Source: Cyanoderma ruficeps (Eukaryota > Chordata > Aves > Passeriformes > Timaliidae). From it: 64,000 bases of DNA. Within the stretch, counting starts at the first letter, position 1, and every line of letters starts with the position of its first letter. The DNA lies in NCBI GenBank assembly GCA_008694505.1, contig VZDJ01000219.1:2086526-2150525 (forward strand), given 5' to 3'. A model generated the notes under the pieces. The model was not told the DNA's origin, did not search any database, and saw only the letters and a program-made list of their open reading frames with translations. A program made the position numbers and the translations under genes. Below are positions 36,831 to 49,338 of the stretch, piece after piece.

Positions 36831-39244
36831 CACAGCCCTTGCTGCCCTCCTTCCCGGGCTGCTGAGCACCCTTGGAGGCAGCAGGAAAAGCAGAGGTAAA
36901 CAAGCACCAATTGGATTACTCCTACAGCCTCAGCTGAGACAGAATTCAAGACTAATCTGATTATATGTATATTACGAGCCACTAAGAATCTTTTGGCAAT
37001 ATTTACCAAGCTTCCATACATAAAAAAGGGACATTTTATTTAGCACTGGGCTAATCTATCAAGTGGTAAGCTTCAAAGGGAATGTTGGGGAGGGAAAAAA
37101 ACCAACCCACAAACAACAACAAAAAAACCCCCTGAAGTAGGTTTATAAAACAGATATTTCATTTTTATTGAACAGCAAAAAATTATTCCAGACTCTTAAA
37201 CACACTAAAAGACTTTCAAATAAAACACAATTTCTCCTCTCAAAGCTTAATTTCCAGTGATAAAACTTCTCTAAGTTCTAAAAGGCTTCACAGAAGCATT
37301 TGGAAATGCTGCCACTGTTTCTGATACACATTTCCAACCCAAGAGCTATGGCTGGTTTGGGTGGAGGGAAGGAATGCAAAACAGCAGTGCCTGACACCTG
37401 CCTTAAAATTTCATAGCCAAGACTATATGACAATTACATTTATGCTTTATAATTGCAACTAAAATTTGTCAGGCAACTAAGTATGAGCTGTGTGTTTGTT
37501 TATAGATAATACAAGGCTGGAAATGAAAAACTGAAGTAATACAGTATAACATTATATGTGCTCATCCACATCTGTAAAACTCGATTTTTACCACAGCTGT
37601 CAGCAAATATATTAACATAGCCCTGGGGGTACAAGCACTCAACACAGACTGAAACAAATGTAAAAGAGGAGGAGCTGCAAGTGGAGGAGTCATATACCAG
37701 GGAAAATAAGAGGCTCTTTGCACATTCCTGCTCTTAAGGGAGGGTCCTCAGACACCTTCCTCAGGTGTCAGTCTGCCACTGTGCAGAGTTCAGGGAATAA
37801 TCAGGAAGAAATCCAAGTTAATTCAGTAATCTGTGACATGACCATGATCAGAAGGATGTGCATGACCGGAAAAAAGGGCCCTTGGTTTACAGAGAAACAG
37901 CAAGGATGAGAAAGGGAGAGAATACCACTTGACTGCACAAAGTATCAGTTTGAAGAGATCCTGACACAACCAAGTTTGGGATTCTGAGAAAGCTTGGGAA
38001 GGCAACTGGCAAAGATTTGGGAGTCCTGAGTGTAGGCTTTGGTGCAGTCAGGGAATTGGCCCACAGACCCTCCTGGGGCAGAGCTGTGAAGGTGATGCCC
38101 AGGAGCTGTGGTGCACGGAGTGAGGCAGGGATGGATGCACAGCACTGGATGGGGTTTGCCAAGATAACTGAAAAATGTATGGATAAAGTGACCCTCCTTG
38201 GGAGAAATCACTGCCAGCCACCACCTGGGAAGGGAAGAGCTGAGTGGCAGCCCTACTGAAGATTACTTTCTTCAGCTCTATTCTTAGAGCTCCGTTCTGT
38301 GACCTGAGCCTCTGTAGCCACCGTGAGCCCATAACTACAATTTGAGTCCCCATACATAAACACCTCAAAGACAAAGAAGCCCTAAAGCACCAAAAACATT
38401 TCTTCAAAGAATTCTCAGCTAAACTTCAGGGGACAGACTGTCACATAAACTCAAGAGTGGTTATGTGTGTCCATGTTGTCTTTAAGCCTCAAAGATTTCT
38501 CCAGAGGAACTCTCCTGCATTAGCCTGAGTGCTCTTTTAAGATGCACAACTGTGGAGACCGTACCCCAGCACAGGACTTCTTGAAGTTCTACCAAGATAC
38601 TGCTCCTGTGCTCAAGATTCGTTTCAAAAAATCTTTACATGACAACCACAATCAATGCTGTTGTCCAAAAGTATTTTAATTCTTCACTTTAAGAAATCCA
38701 TTTCTAGGTTAGCAATACTGTTGGTCTGAAAATTGTTTGTTTGCGAATGTTAAACTTATGTACCATAAAAGCTAAGTCAAAAAAATATTACAAATAGGGC
38801 AACTCTTTCTCATCCAGTTCCCTGAGAATATCTGCGTAAGTGAGACAAGTCTTGGGAATATCCAAATTTGCGCTATGACTCCAAAGAGCCTTCAGGTGAC
38901 AGCAGTGAAAAATTAGCACCTCTGGTCTCCCAGTGCCCTCCATGGAGAAGCAAGGTGACAAGAAGACAACTGATGCCAAAGGACAGAGCAGAGCAATTAA
39001 CCTGTGAGAGAATTCCAAATGAAACACAATTCTCTGTCTTAACTCAGATGTTTAGGATGAACTTAAACGGATTCTACTGATTTAACTAATTTAAAAACTG
39101 TTACCTAATCATAACTAGTCCAGTAGTTACCTCTGCAGGTGATGGACAGATATGCACACCAAAGCAGGGGCATTTCTCCCATGCCATCCCAAGATGAACC
39201 ATGCAGGAGGGATCACTCTCTAAGTGCTTGTCTTATTTTACTGA
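36831..39244. other. Non-coding stretch, partly GC-richer
   Basis: About 37,640-38,300 is richer in G and A/G words and supports overlapping frames of 80-119 codons on both strands, none with a recognisable domain. It may be an unrecognised ancient repeat. An A/C-rich tract lies at 37,095-37,130. Confidence 0.5.
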
Positions 39245-39495
39245 TGATTAACTTTGATTAACAGCATACCGTTTATATTAGTGCAAATTAAGACAAGATT
39301 AATTCTATCTTTATTTCCTTATTTTCAAGTAATAAGAATCTTAAGCCCTCGGGGCAGAGGTTATTGGGAGCCTATAGGATGGCAGAGCAATGTAATTTGC
39401 CTTAGCATGTCACTTGTGCCACCTCCTTTAATCTCTAATATATTAGCATATGCCAGTCTTTATTGCCCTGTTGAATCTGGTGCTATTTACATCTA
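39245..39495. promoter_or_regulatory. Candidate conserved non-coding element
   Basis: Complex, repeat-free sequence with TTTGATTAACAG, TAAGCCCTCGGGGC, GTAATTTGCCTTAGCATGTC and TATTAGCATATGCC. The density of TTAA/TAAT cores next to a GC-rich word with a CpG is enhancer-like. An 81-codon frame crosses it without a recognised domain. Confidence 0.25.
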
Positions 39496-40030
39496 CTGAG
39501 TCACATATGTTCTGTGCTGTTAGTATGACTAACCCCCTTATTTGGTATTTTGCTTCAAGCTCCCACTCCTAGAAGGGGCTGGTTATTTGAAAGCCTCAGT
39601 GTTACAATCCCCCAAACTCCACAAAAAGGCTTTTTAAAAAAGGGATGCGGGTGTAGCCTAAGGATGTAAAATTAAAAGGCCTCTAAAAATAATCCATTTA
39701 TAGAAAATAAGCTCATTGATATTGTCAGACTTAGTCCATAACCTGCCCTTCAAAATTCTTCTTATTTTTAGATCTGTTATTTAACTGTACATACATTTTA
39801 ACCTTGTTGATGGAAAGAAATATGACAGCCACAGAATCATCTAGACAAAACACCAACATCTAATTTGCATGCTTACTAGCATTATACAGTGAAACATGGG
39901 TTTCTTCTCCCCAGTAACCTCCCCGGCAGCATCAGAGCATATTAGTGACTGCTCTGGGTATTTTTAGGCCATTCTTTCATTCCATTGTTTTCCTGTGTGG
40001 GGAAGCTTCTAACAGGCACATGAATCCAGT

Positions 40031-40180
40031 TGCCTTCTCTAGATCCATAACAAGAAGATGCACTTAATTACTGTATTTTATTCCCATAAGAAAAACACTG
40101 TCTTAATGAGAGCAAAAATTAGGACCAGAACATCTCACTAACCTGAAAAGGGCTTTTTTTTTTTTTTTTTCAACTTTCAA
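40031..40180 (+). repeat. Duplicated ~145-bp block, copy 1
   Basis: This segment begins TGCCTTCTCTAGATCC and includes AAGAAAAACACTGTCTTAAT and TTAGGACCAGAACATC. It matches 44,357-44,500 in the same orientation at roughly nine bases in ten by eye. It ends in a T17 run (40,154-40,170) followed by CAACTTTC. Flanking sequence on either side does not visibly match, so the shared unit has sharp edges. I do not recognise the family. It could be two copies of a short dispersed repeat with a T-rich end, or a dispersed local duplication. Confidence 0.85.
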
Positions 40181-40603
40181 ATCTGTATAATTGCCACACT
40201 CTGCTGAGCACTTGAAGGCACATTAGCTGCACACAAAGGGCTGCTCTGCTGTCCCAGGAATTACGAACCCAGCTCCCTTCATCGCCACCTTTGGAATTTG
40301 GGCATACACATGCCACTGCACAAGTGCCAAGATGGGAATCTCAGGCTGTGGGTGAAATTTCTCTGCCAAAGCTTTATCATTCCATGCCTGTAGTAGATAA
40401 AGCTCACTGTGGATGTTTACTGTGGAGCTGAAGAATTCATCTACATATCCATTTGCATGCACATTTCAGTCAGTTGTAGCAAAAATAGCCTAGGATTGGT
40501 AGACCTCTCCATTGACACACCGAGCATGAACATTTATCCAGCAATCATAAATATGTATTATCTCCTCCCAGTATGCAAGTGGAGGCCAGAATAGCAAAGA
40601 GGA

Positions 40604-40930
40604 GTGAAACAGACCCTCAGAAACTCACAGTTTCCAAGTATTTTTCAGGAATATGAAATCACTGAGAACAAACACACACAGGACATACTCTGGAGCCTCT
40701 GTAACAATGCCCTTTTTTTTGTACAGGTGAAAACTCACACAGCCAAGTGGAAAAATATTCCAAGCAGCTTATTAATCACAAATACAGAACAAACGTATCA
40801 GTGCAAAGGAAAATCACCAATGCTAATGCAGAAGGCATCTCTGATTAGAAAATGCTCAAAAATGATTACACAGATGAGTAAGCCTGATTTTTGGGATCAT
40901 CATCTTTCTGCATCTGACATGCAAATGTAA
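40604..40930 (+). other. 108-codon open frame after a splice-acceptor-like site, unproven
   Basis: Within the frame a pyrimidine run and TACAG at 40,725-40,726 precede GTGAAAACTCACACAGCC, giving a peptide VKTHTAKWK. It later has TYQCKGKS. These vaguely recall zinc-finger linker and finger starts, but no complete C2H2 unit is present. Probably chance. The frame lies between the two copies of the duplicated block. Confidence 0.1.
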
Positions 40931-43279
40931 CTATCTGATAAATTAGAGTGGGAAGTAGCATCAAAATACAAAAAGTTGTATTTTAGCTTAAATTGATTTG
41001 ACCATTTTTTTGTAGTGAGGAAGCTGTGATGAACTGTGTGGTTATCTGCTGTCTACAGGCAGGTTACAAAGTGGAGATACAAAACATGAAAACCATATTT
41101 TGTACAGAGGATCAAAAATTCTTCTTTTTAAATTGAAGCTTCCTAGGACGATATTTTTTGTAATCTTGGGAAAAGCAAAATTACATGCCTAGTTTAGAAC
41201 AGAAAAAAGAATAGAGAGAGCCAGCAGAGGAGTTAAATCTTGAAAGGACTAGAAAAAAAACCAACACAGAAGTAATTTGCCATCAGTTTAAAGGACACTA
41301 TTTGTAAAGAATAGTAAATACCACCCTTTTCTTGCCCCTGTTTCTCTGCTGAGCCATAATTACATCACATTTTGCAGAAGGGCTGACTCACAGGACACCT
41401 CTCCTGGCTGGGCAGCACTGCTGGGACTGCCCTTGGCACCCAGGGGCTGCAACACAGCAATCTCATCACCACATCCCAGAGTGCTCTGCTGACAGTTGGC
41501 CTACCAAAAAATCCCTTCCAGACTGCCAAGGAGAAGGAAACATGGCCCGTGTAGCACATGCAACCCGTCTCATCCCAGCAGATGAGTCAAGAGGGAGCTG
41601 CCATGGCTGAGATGAAGGGGGAATGCAGGAGAGGGAAGAGCAGGAACACCACTGACACCTTCTGCTGGTAGCTCTGAGCCTGCAGCACGCCCCTGCTGTT
41701 TCTGAAGGATGGGTGCTACTCTGCTAAATGTCTTCCCCTCTCAGTTTTAGGGAATGTTCTCCCAAAACGCCTTCCCAGATTTGAGATAATTCCCTGCAAA
41801 ATTAAAACTATATTACAATGTTAAGCACTTCTTGAGGGTGGTTTATGTACTTGAGCATAAGCCGGTGCTCACATCTGCTCACAGATAAGTACCTGGAGAA
41901 CATAGGCTGGACTGCTGGGGCGTGTTTCCATGAATCCCTGATGCTCCTGCATTGGCACTTTCTAGCTTGACCTCTCAGGAATCAATTAAAAACAGTCACA
42001 TTCAGAATGTGGCTCTTCGATAGCTCTGCTGGCAGCAACACTTTGGTTTGTTTGACATTTACTGATCATCCTGTAAGCTCAACACTGCAAATTCTAAGTT
42101 GCAGAGAGACAAAACTAAGGAAGGAGAAAACGAAATACCAACACCACGAGGCTGGAGGAACAAAGCAGCCATTCTGGCACTCTATTAAATAACTTGAGAC
42201 ATAAACATGAGCAAGTGAAGGATCAAGCAATAGGGTTAAGTTGTGCTCACTGAAATAATTTTTCTTTTTCTTACACCAAATGTCTTAAATGGTAATGCTT
42301 CCCACTAAGAAAAACAACCCCCCATGAAATCCTCAGTGAGAACAATATTTCTCTCTCTTTTTTTTTAATTAGGCCCCTCTTCCTGTAACACTTAAGAGTA
42401 ACTTATCAGGCTTTTAACACAATTCCATTAATAAAACATTGTCTGAAAATGAGGATTGAAATAATTAGAGCACCATGAAATCGCATCTTCAAATCCCATT
42501 AACGCTGACTCAGACCATCATTCAGAAAAGTTACAGAGAGCTTCATGAAAATGACACTACTTCTAAACATTAAAGGATTCAAAACACTTTTCCATTTATT
42601 CTTTCTCTTCACTGCTGCTCGGTGTCATACAGCACATAGCTACAGGTGTGTTTCTGTGCTGACATATTGGTATACTAAATGTTTTTCTCAAAAATATGAA
42701 GCAAAAAAACCCCTAGAACCAACTACTGAAAAAGTCCAGCCCCCCACACAACCATTTATTTCTTAATATTACTCTAAGCATATTTGCACATAGTAACAAA
42801 TATTAAGATTCCAATGAAAAATTTTCACCACCCAGATAGAAAAGTTGTGAGGATCTGGAGATGTCACTGAAATTTTCAGGAAGCATCCCAAAATGATCAA
42901 ATTCTCTTCCTTCTTTTATGACACCAAAGAATAAAGACTTTTCTCTACCCAGAAGTTTAAGTGGTCAAAATTACTTTCATTTCTGAACCCAACAGACAGA
43001 GTGGGAATCAAAGTATGGTTCAAAGGCACAGCCAGGTCCTCAGGCTAGCCCCAAGCACACTGAAGAACTGCAGCTGGTGAATTTTTCTCCTCGATAAGTG
43101 CACTACTTACAGCTGTCCTTTGGTTTCATTTGAGAAAGACTATAAACCAAACCAAAATTATGCAGCTTACAATTAAAAAAAATAAAAAAATTAAAATGTG
43201 TTTCTGTGAAATGACAATTTCATATTATAAAATGCAATTACTAAATCTTTTCCCCACCTTCTCTTGTGTGTCATTGCAG
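40931..43279. other. Non-coding stretch with a GC-richer patch
   Basis: 41,380-41,700 is GC-richer, with words like GGCTGGGCAGCACTGCTGGG, and has no recognised repeat family. The rest is AT-rich with no element recognised. Confidence 0.5.
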
Positions 43280-43348
43280 GTCCTTCTCTGCTCAGAGGCA
43301 GCGACGAAGTTTGGGTAGAATGATTCGCTTGATGTTTTACATCTTCAC
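43280..43348 (+). other. Possible 3' exon start after a strong acceptor-like site
   Basis: A pyrimidine-rich tract ends in TCATTGCAG (AG at 43,278-43,279), followed by a frame that reads SFSAQRQRRSLGRMIRL before a stop. Acceptor-like strings are common by chance, and no upstream donor or branch point could be linked. Confidence 0.08.
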
Positions 43349-43589
43349 GTGACATAAGAATGGAAAGGATTAATAATTGTTACTTTTTTCCATTTAACAA
43401 AACTTAAGACTAATCCCAAAAATATTAATTCTACTCCACAGTAAGGCTACAAACAATTACTGCTTTACATAGAGTGTGTGGTCCTGTTTCACCACCCTGC
43501 ACTTCTCTTTACTCAGGTGTTCAGATGTCTGTGACTGCAACACTGGATAAAATTAAGTATATCTTTATATTTGAGTCACCTATGCTGTA

Positions 43590-43860
43590 CAAGGCACAGT
43601 CCCTCTGCAGCCCTTTGGTACCAAGGACACCAAGGTGCAAATGTGGGAAGAAGGGCGGCACAGATGAAGCACAGAGACATCCTGGAGGAGGCACCTGGGT
43701 GTGGGAACTCTGACCCTGCACTCACCAACCCCAAGGGATGTTCAGGGGAAGGAATGAATGGAGAGCTGACACAGCAGCCTATTAACCCAATCCCTGCAAT
43801 TTCCCACATGCACTGGTGTAGCAGAGATGGGAGCAGGAATGTGGGTGCACAGGGACCAAG
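43590..43860. other. GC-richer patch
   Basis: GC-richer sequence with overlapping open frames on both strands (77 and 133 codons) that encode nothing recognisable. The frames are explained by local stop depletion. Confidence 0.35.
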
Positions 43861-44356
43861 AGCACTCAGTGAACATCAGTGCCTGACAATTCACTGGGGA
43901 TTTTACACAGAATATCAAACATTTTCACTAATATGGACCAGTGATGCTGTCTCAAGTGAAGCACAGGGATAATTCAGCTTTTACAGCCTCCTTTGACAAC
44001 GATGAGCAGCCCAGTAAATTACACATTGTTAAGCATCTGCTTGAAGATGCTTTAAAAACTTCTGCAAGAAAGAACTTTCCTTCATCTACTTATGAACTAT
44101 TTTGCAAGACTAAAAAATTTCTGTCTCCTACTTGTATTTCCCTATGTAGTTAACTATAGCTAAGTACAGCAAAACCAGTCCTGCTGCAGAACATGAGAAG
44201 TCAAATAATGATTACTGTTGGAGTAAATGTGGTTCAGTATTTGCATCTATTTGATGTCAGTGATGCTGTAATGCACAGTAATCACAATTTTTGGCCTAAT
44301 CCTGAAAGAATAAAAAATAAGAGAAACAAAAAGGGATTTTTTTTCCTTTCCATTTC

Positions 44357-44500
44357 TGCCTTCTCTAGATTCATAACAAGAAGATGCACTCAATTATTCC
44401 ATTTTATTCACATAAGAAAAACACTGTCTTAATGAGAGCAAAATTAGGACCAGAACACCTCACTAACTTGAAAAAGATTTTTTTTTTAAACTTTGAAGTC
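44357..44500 (+). repeat. Duplicated ~145-bp block, copy 2
   Basis: Same orientation as the copy at 40,031-40,180, offset by about 4.33 kb. Differences include one A deletion in GCAAAATTAGG, scattered substitutions, and a shorter T-run before AAACTTTG. The AAGAAAAACACTGTCTTAAT core is identical. The plus-strand frame through both copies shares the peptide FYSHKKNTVLMRAK but diverges or stops soon after, so coding is unlikely. Confidence 0.85.
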
Positions 44501-45610
44501 AATATAAGTTTTCCTCCTGCAGGTCAAACTTTAAAATCACATCTGCCTGAACCAAAAGAATATTTAAAATGCCATATCTAATTTTTCTGAGTAAGAACTA
44601 GGTCTTATTTTTTCACTGTATTCTGACCATGTTACAAAAAACTTGCCTATCAGTGGCAACCATGACAATATGAAATAACCATAATAAATATTAAGATTTT
44701 GAAAAAAAAAAGGGAAAGGAAACTATTTGATATGAATCTGAATTTCCACTCACTGTTGCTTTTCTATTTTATACTGCTGCTAAATTTGGACAATATTGAT
44801 TCCATCATTTAGAGTTTACTGCCTAAAAGAGGATAAAAAATCATAACTGCTTGCATTTTGGGTGTATTTATGAAGGCCTCTATGAGAAACAGTGTATAAA
44901 CAAATTGCAACTACCCCAATATTCTGTGTATTCATTAACAAATCGGTTTCATGTGATACCGTCCTGCAGGATATTTGGTTTTGGGTTGACAGGGATACTA
45001 AAATCCCATTTCCCTCACCATGCCCTTAAGGCTCTGCACTGTAACAGCTGTGTCAAATTAAACATCCACAGCTGGAATCAACAACGGGAGCATCATCAAC
45101 AGCCCTGCTGGGACGGAACCTGCTCAGGGGCCAACACTCACTGCTCATGTCCATAGTGCAGCACACAGGGGTCATTATCTGGCACAACTGAGTGCAGGGG
45201 ACAGCAGAGAAAGTAACTGAAATGGCAAAACCAGAGAATCAGTCCCTGCACCCCTTCCTTATGTCTGAGAGCACCCCAATAAAACACTGCCATACAGGCT
45301 CCCCTGCCAAAGCCAGTAGCTCATCAGCAGATAATATTTGTTAAGCACGTGTGAATTGCAAGATAAGATTCTTAATCAATATTTCATGTAGTGTACTAGA
45401 ATGTGCCCATTCGTACCTGCACTGGTGAGCTCCACAGCTTGACTCATGTTTTGCATAAAATATGGAATTTATTCCAACTCCAGAAAATTATCACACAGCG
45501 TGACTGACATAACTCATGGTCTTCTCTTAAAGAGAAAAAAATCCTGTTAATACACCTCCACAAAATAAACAATATATGCTTCTACCCCTAGCCCTCCTTC
45601 CTCCCTGCAG
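44501..45610. other. Non-coding stretch, nothing recognised
   Basis: AT-rich DNA with an A-run near 44,702. Acceptor-like CTCCTGCAG ends at 44,522 but is followed by stops in two frames. Confidence 0.55.
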
Positions 45611-45665
45611 ACAGACTCAGCGTGTGGTTCCTGAGGAATTAGTTGTAGAAGAACTCCCCTGCTGA
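45611..45665 (+). other. Possible short terminal exon after strong acceptor-like site
   Basis: A near-pure pyrimidine tract, CCCTCCTTCCTCCCTGCAG, ends at 45,610. One frame from 45,612 reads QTQRVVPEELVVEELPC and stops at 45,665. The tract is among the strongest acceptor-like strings in the window, but there is no donor to pair with and the peptide is too short to assign. Confidence 0.1.
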
Positions 45666-46589
45666 CAGCAAAATGCCAAATGCACGTCCTGCACATGTAA
45701 TGTGTCTGACATTTCCACATCTCACCAGGTTCATGTTTCTGACAAGTGCTTAAAAATATATGTCTTTTAAAAAGTGTTTTTATCGCTACCTTCCTATCTC
45801 CGCTTTATAATGTTTTAAGATGCTATTTTACTTGTGGAAACACCTCCACATTTGTCTTTTGATTTGAGGAGAAGTAATTGGTTTTTCAGGGTCAAATACC
45901 TTTTTGGAATCAATGGGTACATTTCAGATGACGGATGGTATAAAAAGTGCAAATTTGATCTTCTTCAAACAAACAGAACTGTGAAAAACTGAGAAGACTC
46001 AACATGATTGACACGTGGGCAGCACTGAAAATATTTTAACACCCTACCTTCTTTAACGTTGTTATTCTCTGCAGTAGGAGACCTTGGGAAAAATCAGCAA
46101 AACTTTCAAATGTTAAAGGTATTTCTTCCCTATTTCTATTTTTTTCTGTGCCAGTGTGAATTCCCTGTTGGGAACTTTCAAAAACAGAGGGGGATCTGGT
46201 ACAGACACAGAACTGGTGCATCAACTGCTGCAGTTGAGTCACCACAACCATTTTTCTTAAGAGCAGCAGACAGCATTTACAGAAATGCAGCATTAACACC
46301 AGCTGAACAGACTTTGTGCACACCTTCCTGAAGTCTTTGGGCATTACACACAATGGGCATTGTATTAATTTTTCTCAGAACTCCTAAAGTGCTTCTGGAG
46401 AATAGGCCAGTGCTCAGCTTCAAAATGTGAATTATGCAAAGGGATTTTATCTAAGCCACCCAGAGACACCCTTGTTCTGCACCTGGCTTCATGTCAAATA
46501 ATTCTAATATGCATACATACATCTACACACATTTATATATATGGTTTATATATGCTTTTGAATTCGAGTTTTAATCCTTGTTAAATATA
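45666..46589. other. Non-coding stretch, nothing recognised
   Basis: AT-rich sequence; open frames of 90 and 105 codons overlap on opposite strands at 46,036-46,353 without a recognised domain. A weak CATA/TATA repeat lies at 46,510-46,555. Confidence 0.55.
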
Positions 46590-46735
46590 TATTTTTCTCC
46601 CAACAGTTATGATATTGTCAATGACAGAACAGTCACTGATGCTAATGAAATTTTATGATTTTCGGCGCGTTTCATTAATTACTATAATTTCTTTTAGACT
46701 TTCAATTGAATAAATAAAGAATCCTTGGAAACCTG
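46590..46735. promoter_or_regulatory. Candidate conserved non-coding element with CpG cluster
   Basis: TTCGGCGCGT at 46,661-46,670 holds three CpGs within a strongly AT-rich block. It is flanked by GCTAATGAAATTTTATGATT and TTCATTAATTAC homeodomain-like words. Three adjacent CpGs surviving in methylated AT-rich DNA suggest constraint or lack of methylation. The GGCGCG word recalls E2F-type sites. No alignment or methylation data was available. Confidence 0.35.
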
Positions 46736-49272
46736 CTGTGCACAATAAAAGTGACAAAACCCAGAAAACCAGAACAATTTTCAGCTCTGCTATAGAATAC
46801 CTGCACGATTCAATAAAGACATTTTATCCTTTCTGAGCTGTCAGTCTTGTACTTTTTAACTTTGCCTGTCCCTGATCATGATAAAAATAGATTTCAAGGA
46901 AAATTAGAGGGTTTTGAACTTCCTTGGTATTCAGTCAGAGAGGTCATCCCTGTTTCAAAGGAAGACAGACCTTGTTGGATGCAACACAGAACACTGAGTT
47001 CTCTGTAAATTCCTGCTATCTGACCCAGCCACAACTACTCATTTTTCCTTCTAGCTCACAATAGACACTGACAGAGTTATAAGGAGGATGGCAAACACTG
47101 TCATCAAAATATTTCTCACTTGAACTGAAATCACAATATTTCAAAATATTGCTCAGGAATCGATAAAAGGAATGAAGTTTATAATTCCATTTAACAGAAG
47201 GCTACCCAGCTCAATGCCCTTGAAAGAAAACCAAACATGAGAGAGGACAGAGTGACTTCAGATTGGCTTTAGGTTCAAAACCACGACAGCATCACATTGA
47301 AGACACGCTCTTAAAAGAGTTCAATTCCTTTTTTCCTCCTCTCAGGACCTGATGTTGGTTCCCTGTTCTGAAGTGCCCACCTTCCAGACGACCACTCTGA
47401 CTCACCAGCTACACTCAGCTTGTGATTGTTCTTGGCTACAGATACCAGGACTTCACCTTCACTGTGGATGTTTTTCATTCCTGCTTTCTTTCCTCAGAAA
47501 TACCTTCTGGATTAACCTGTTTTAGAAGTTTACCAGAAGTTTTCATTTTTAGCAAAATTTTCATAACTGACTGATCCCAGGCTCTCTGTCACTCCTGGGA
47601 CTGTGAATAGTCTAACATTGAGAGGAGGTTAATAAAGTTTATTTGACCAATCTTATCAATCTGTTTGTGTGCTGGAGACAGCATAACCATGCATTCAACT
47701 AATTCTGAAGCTACAAAAATGATCAAATGTTCACCTCTTAACACATACTTAGGACATTCAAACACTATCATATGTGACCTGTATCCTATAATCACAGAAG
47801 ATAAAAAGTGAAGTTATTTTAGAGACTTTTTTGTGATAAAATTTGACTTCATTAGTCTCCTACTGTGCTTACTACATTCCCTAAAACATCTCACTGTCTT
47901 CTGTAAATAAATGAATGAATACAATTTGTTTTATCATTCCTAATGGTCACAGTCTCAGGCCAGTAGATCCCACACTGACACTTCATTGGGGGACAGGTGT
48001 AATTTTTGCCTTATTTTGCACACTCCAGTCCTGCTGTATGCAGCATGACATTGCAGCACTTTGCATTATAATATTACCTCACTTATCCCAGCTACAGGAA
48101 AGAGATTTTCCACATCACAGGACTTTCAGGAACTGAAAAAAAAAATTTTTCTTCCTCCATTCCCCTCTTTTCTTTTTAATATTAAAGGCATATATTTCTT
48201 ATAAGGCTTAAATAGAACTGATTTTTTTTTAATTTTTAAGTTATATCTTTGATTCCTTTAAATTATTATCTCAATTTGAGCAATATCTTCCCTTGGCATT
48301 ACATTACTGTAAATATTACACTTTATTCGTTTCACTACAAAGTTCTCAAAGCCTAAAAAATTTCTTAAACTCTTATCTAGCTAACAGATTGAATCGTGAT
48401 TCTGGAACAGATTGAAATCTCCATAATGGGAGATCATATTAAAATTCCTCTGTAAGTCTGCTACTTCTTAAATGAACTATTTAAGATGCAGGGGAATACA
48501 ACTGTGGGGGAGCGGGAGGGAAAGAAGTGAACTGGAGAGTTCAGAAAAAGAAAGGAACACAGCACATGAGACACCCAGACTTGTTGACAAGGGAGCTAAA
48601 AAACACAGTGAAGGAAAAACTGAGATTAATTTATTTGTTTTAACCAGGGGATGACAAAGAGCACCTGTCTGCTTGACTGAGGGATCAATGTGAAAAGCAC
48701 AGGCCTACCTGGGTGACAAATTCTGTGTAACATCAGACACAGCAAACCTCTCTTGCTGTGCCCCTACGAGCATCTAACAGCACTCACAGACCTGGTGAAG
48801 GGAAGGAGACAAAGCCAACACAGGAACTTCCTTTATATTTTCATTTTATTACTTCTGTTCCCTGCTTTATTTACTAATGTCAGGATGGCCAGACCTCAGA
48901 GAGTCAGCACCAGTGGAAATTCAGATGGTAACATGCAAATGCTTTTTTGTGCTCCACGTACAAGATGCCACTTAAAGACTGCTCTAGGCACTCTCATTCC
49001 CCATATAGTGTGTGAACATGCAGTGACTGCCTTCAGTCAGGCTCAGAAATAGGATTTCAGCCACAACAGGACACATTTCCACACACTGGTTACCAACAGC
49101 CCCAAGTTACTGTAACTAAAAAAAAACAGAGCAAGGAAATCATCCACAGCTCACCAAAGTAAAGCTGAGGACTTCAGCTCCAAGAATGAGGATCAAAGAT
49201 TACATAAAGGCTCGGACAACCAACATGTTTGAAAAAGGAAAAGAACAGCAAATTCATGAGAGGAGCAAGAGA
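46736..49272. other. Non-coding stretch, nothing recognised
   Basis: AT-rich, with short homopolymer runs near 48,135 and 48,222. No gene or mobile element was recognised. Confidence 0.6.
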
Positions 49273-49338
49273 AACATTACACTCAATGCCCAAGATTTCA
49301 TTTTCAACATTACACTCAATGCCCAGAATTTCTTCTGG
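49273..49338. repeat. 33-bp tandem duplication (two copies)
   Basis: Units at 49,273-49,305 and 49,306-49,338 both begin AACATTACACTCAATGCCCA and diverge in the last third. The period is a multiple of three, so the plus-strand frame shows NITLNAQ twice, which is a consequence of the duplication. Confidence 0.9.

Noticed and set aside
43571..43972. 133-codon plus-strand frame as a gene
   Set aside because: Overlapping frames are open on the opposite strand too, showing stop depletion by composition; no recognisable family.
40031..44500. Duplicated block as tandem exons of a gene family (shared FYSHKKNTVLMRAK)
   Set aside because: The frame stops in one copy and diverges in the other, the similarity is at DNA level and includes T-runs, and the edges do not coincide with splice sites.
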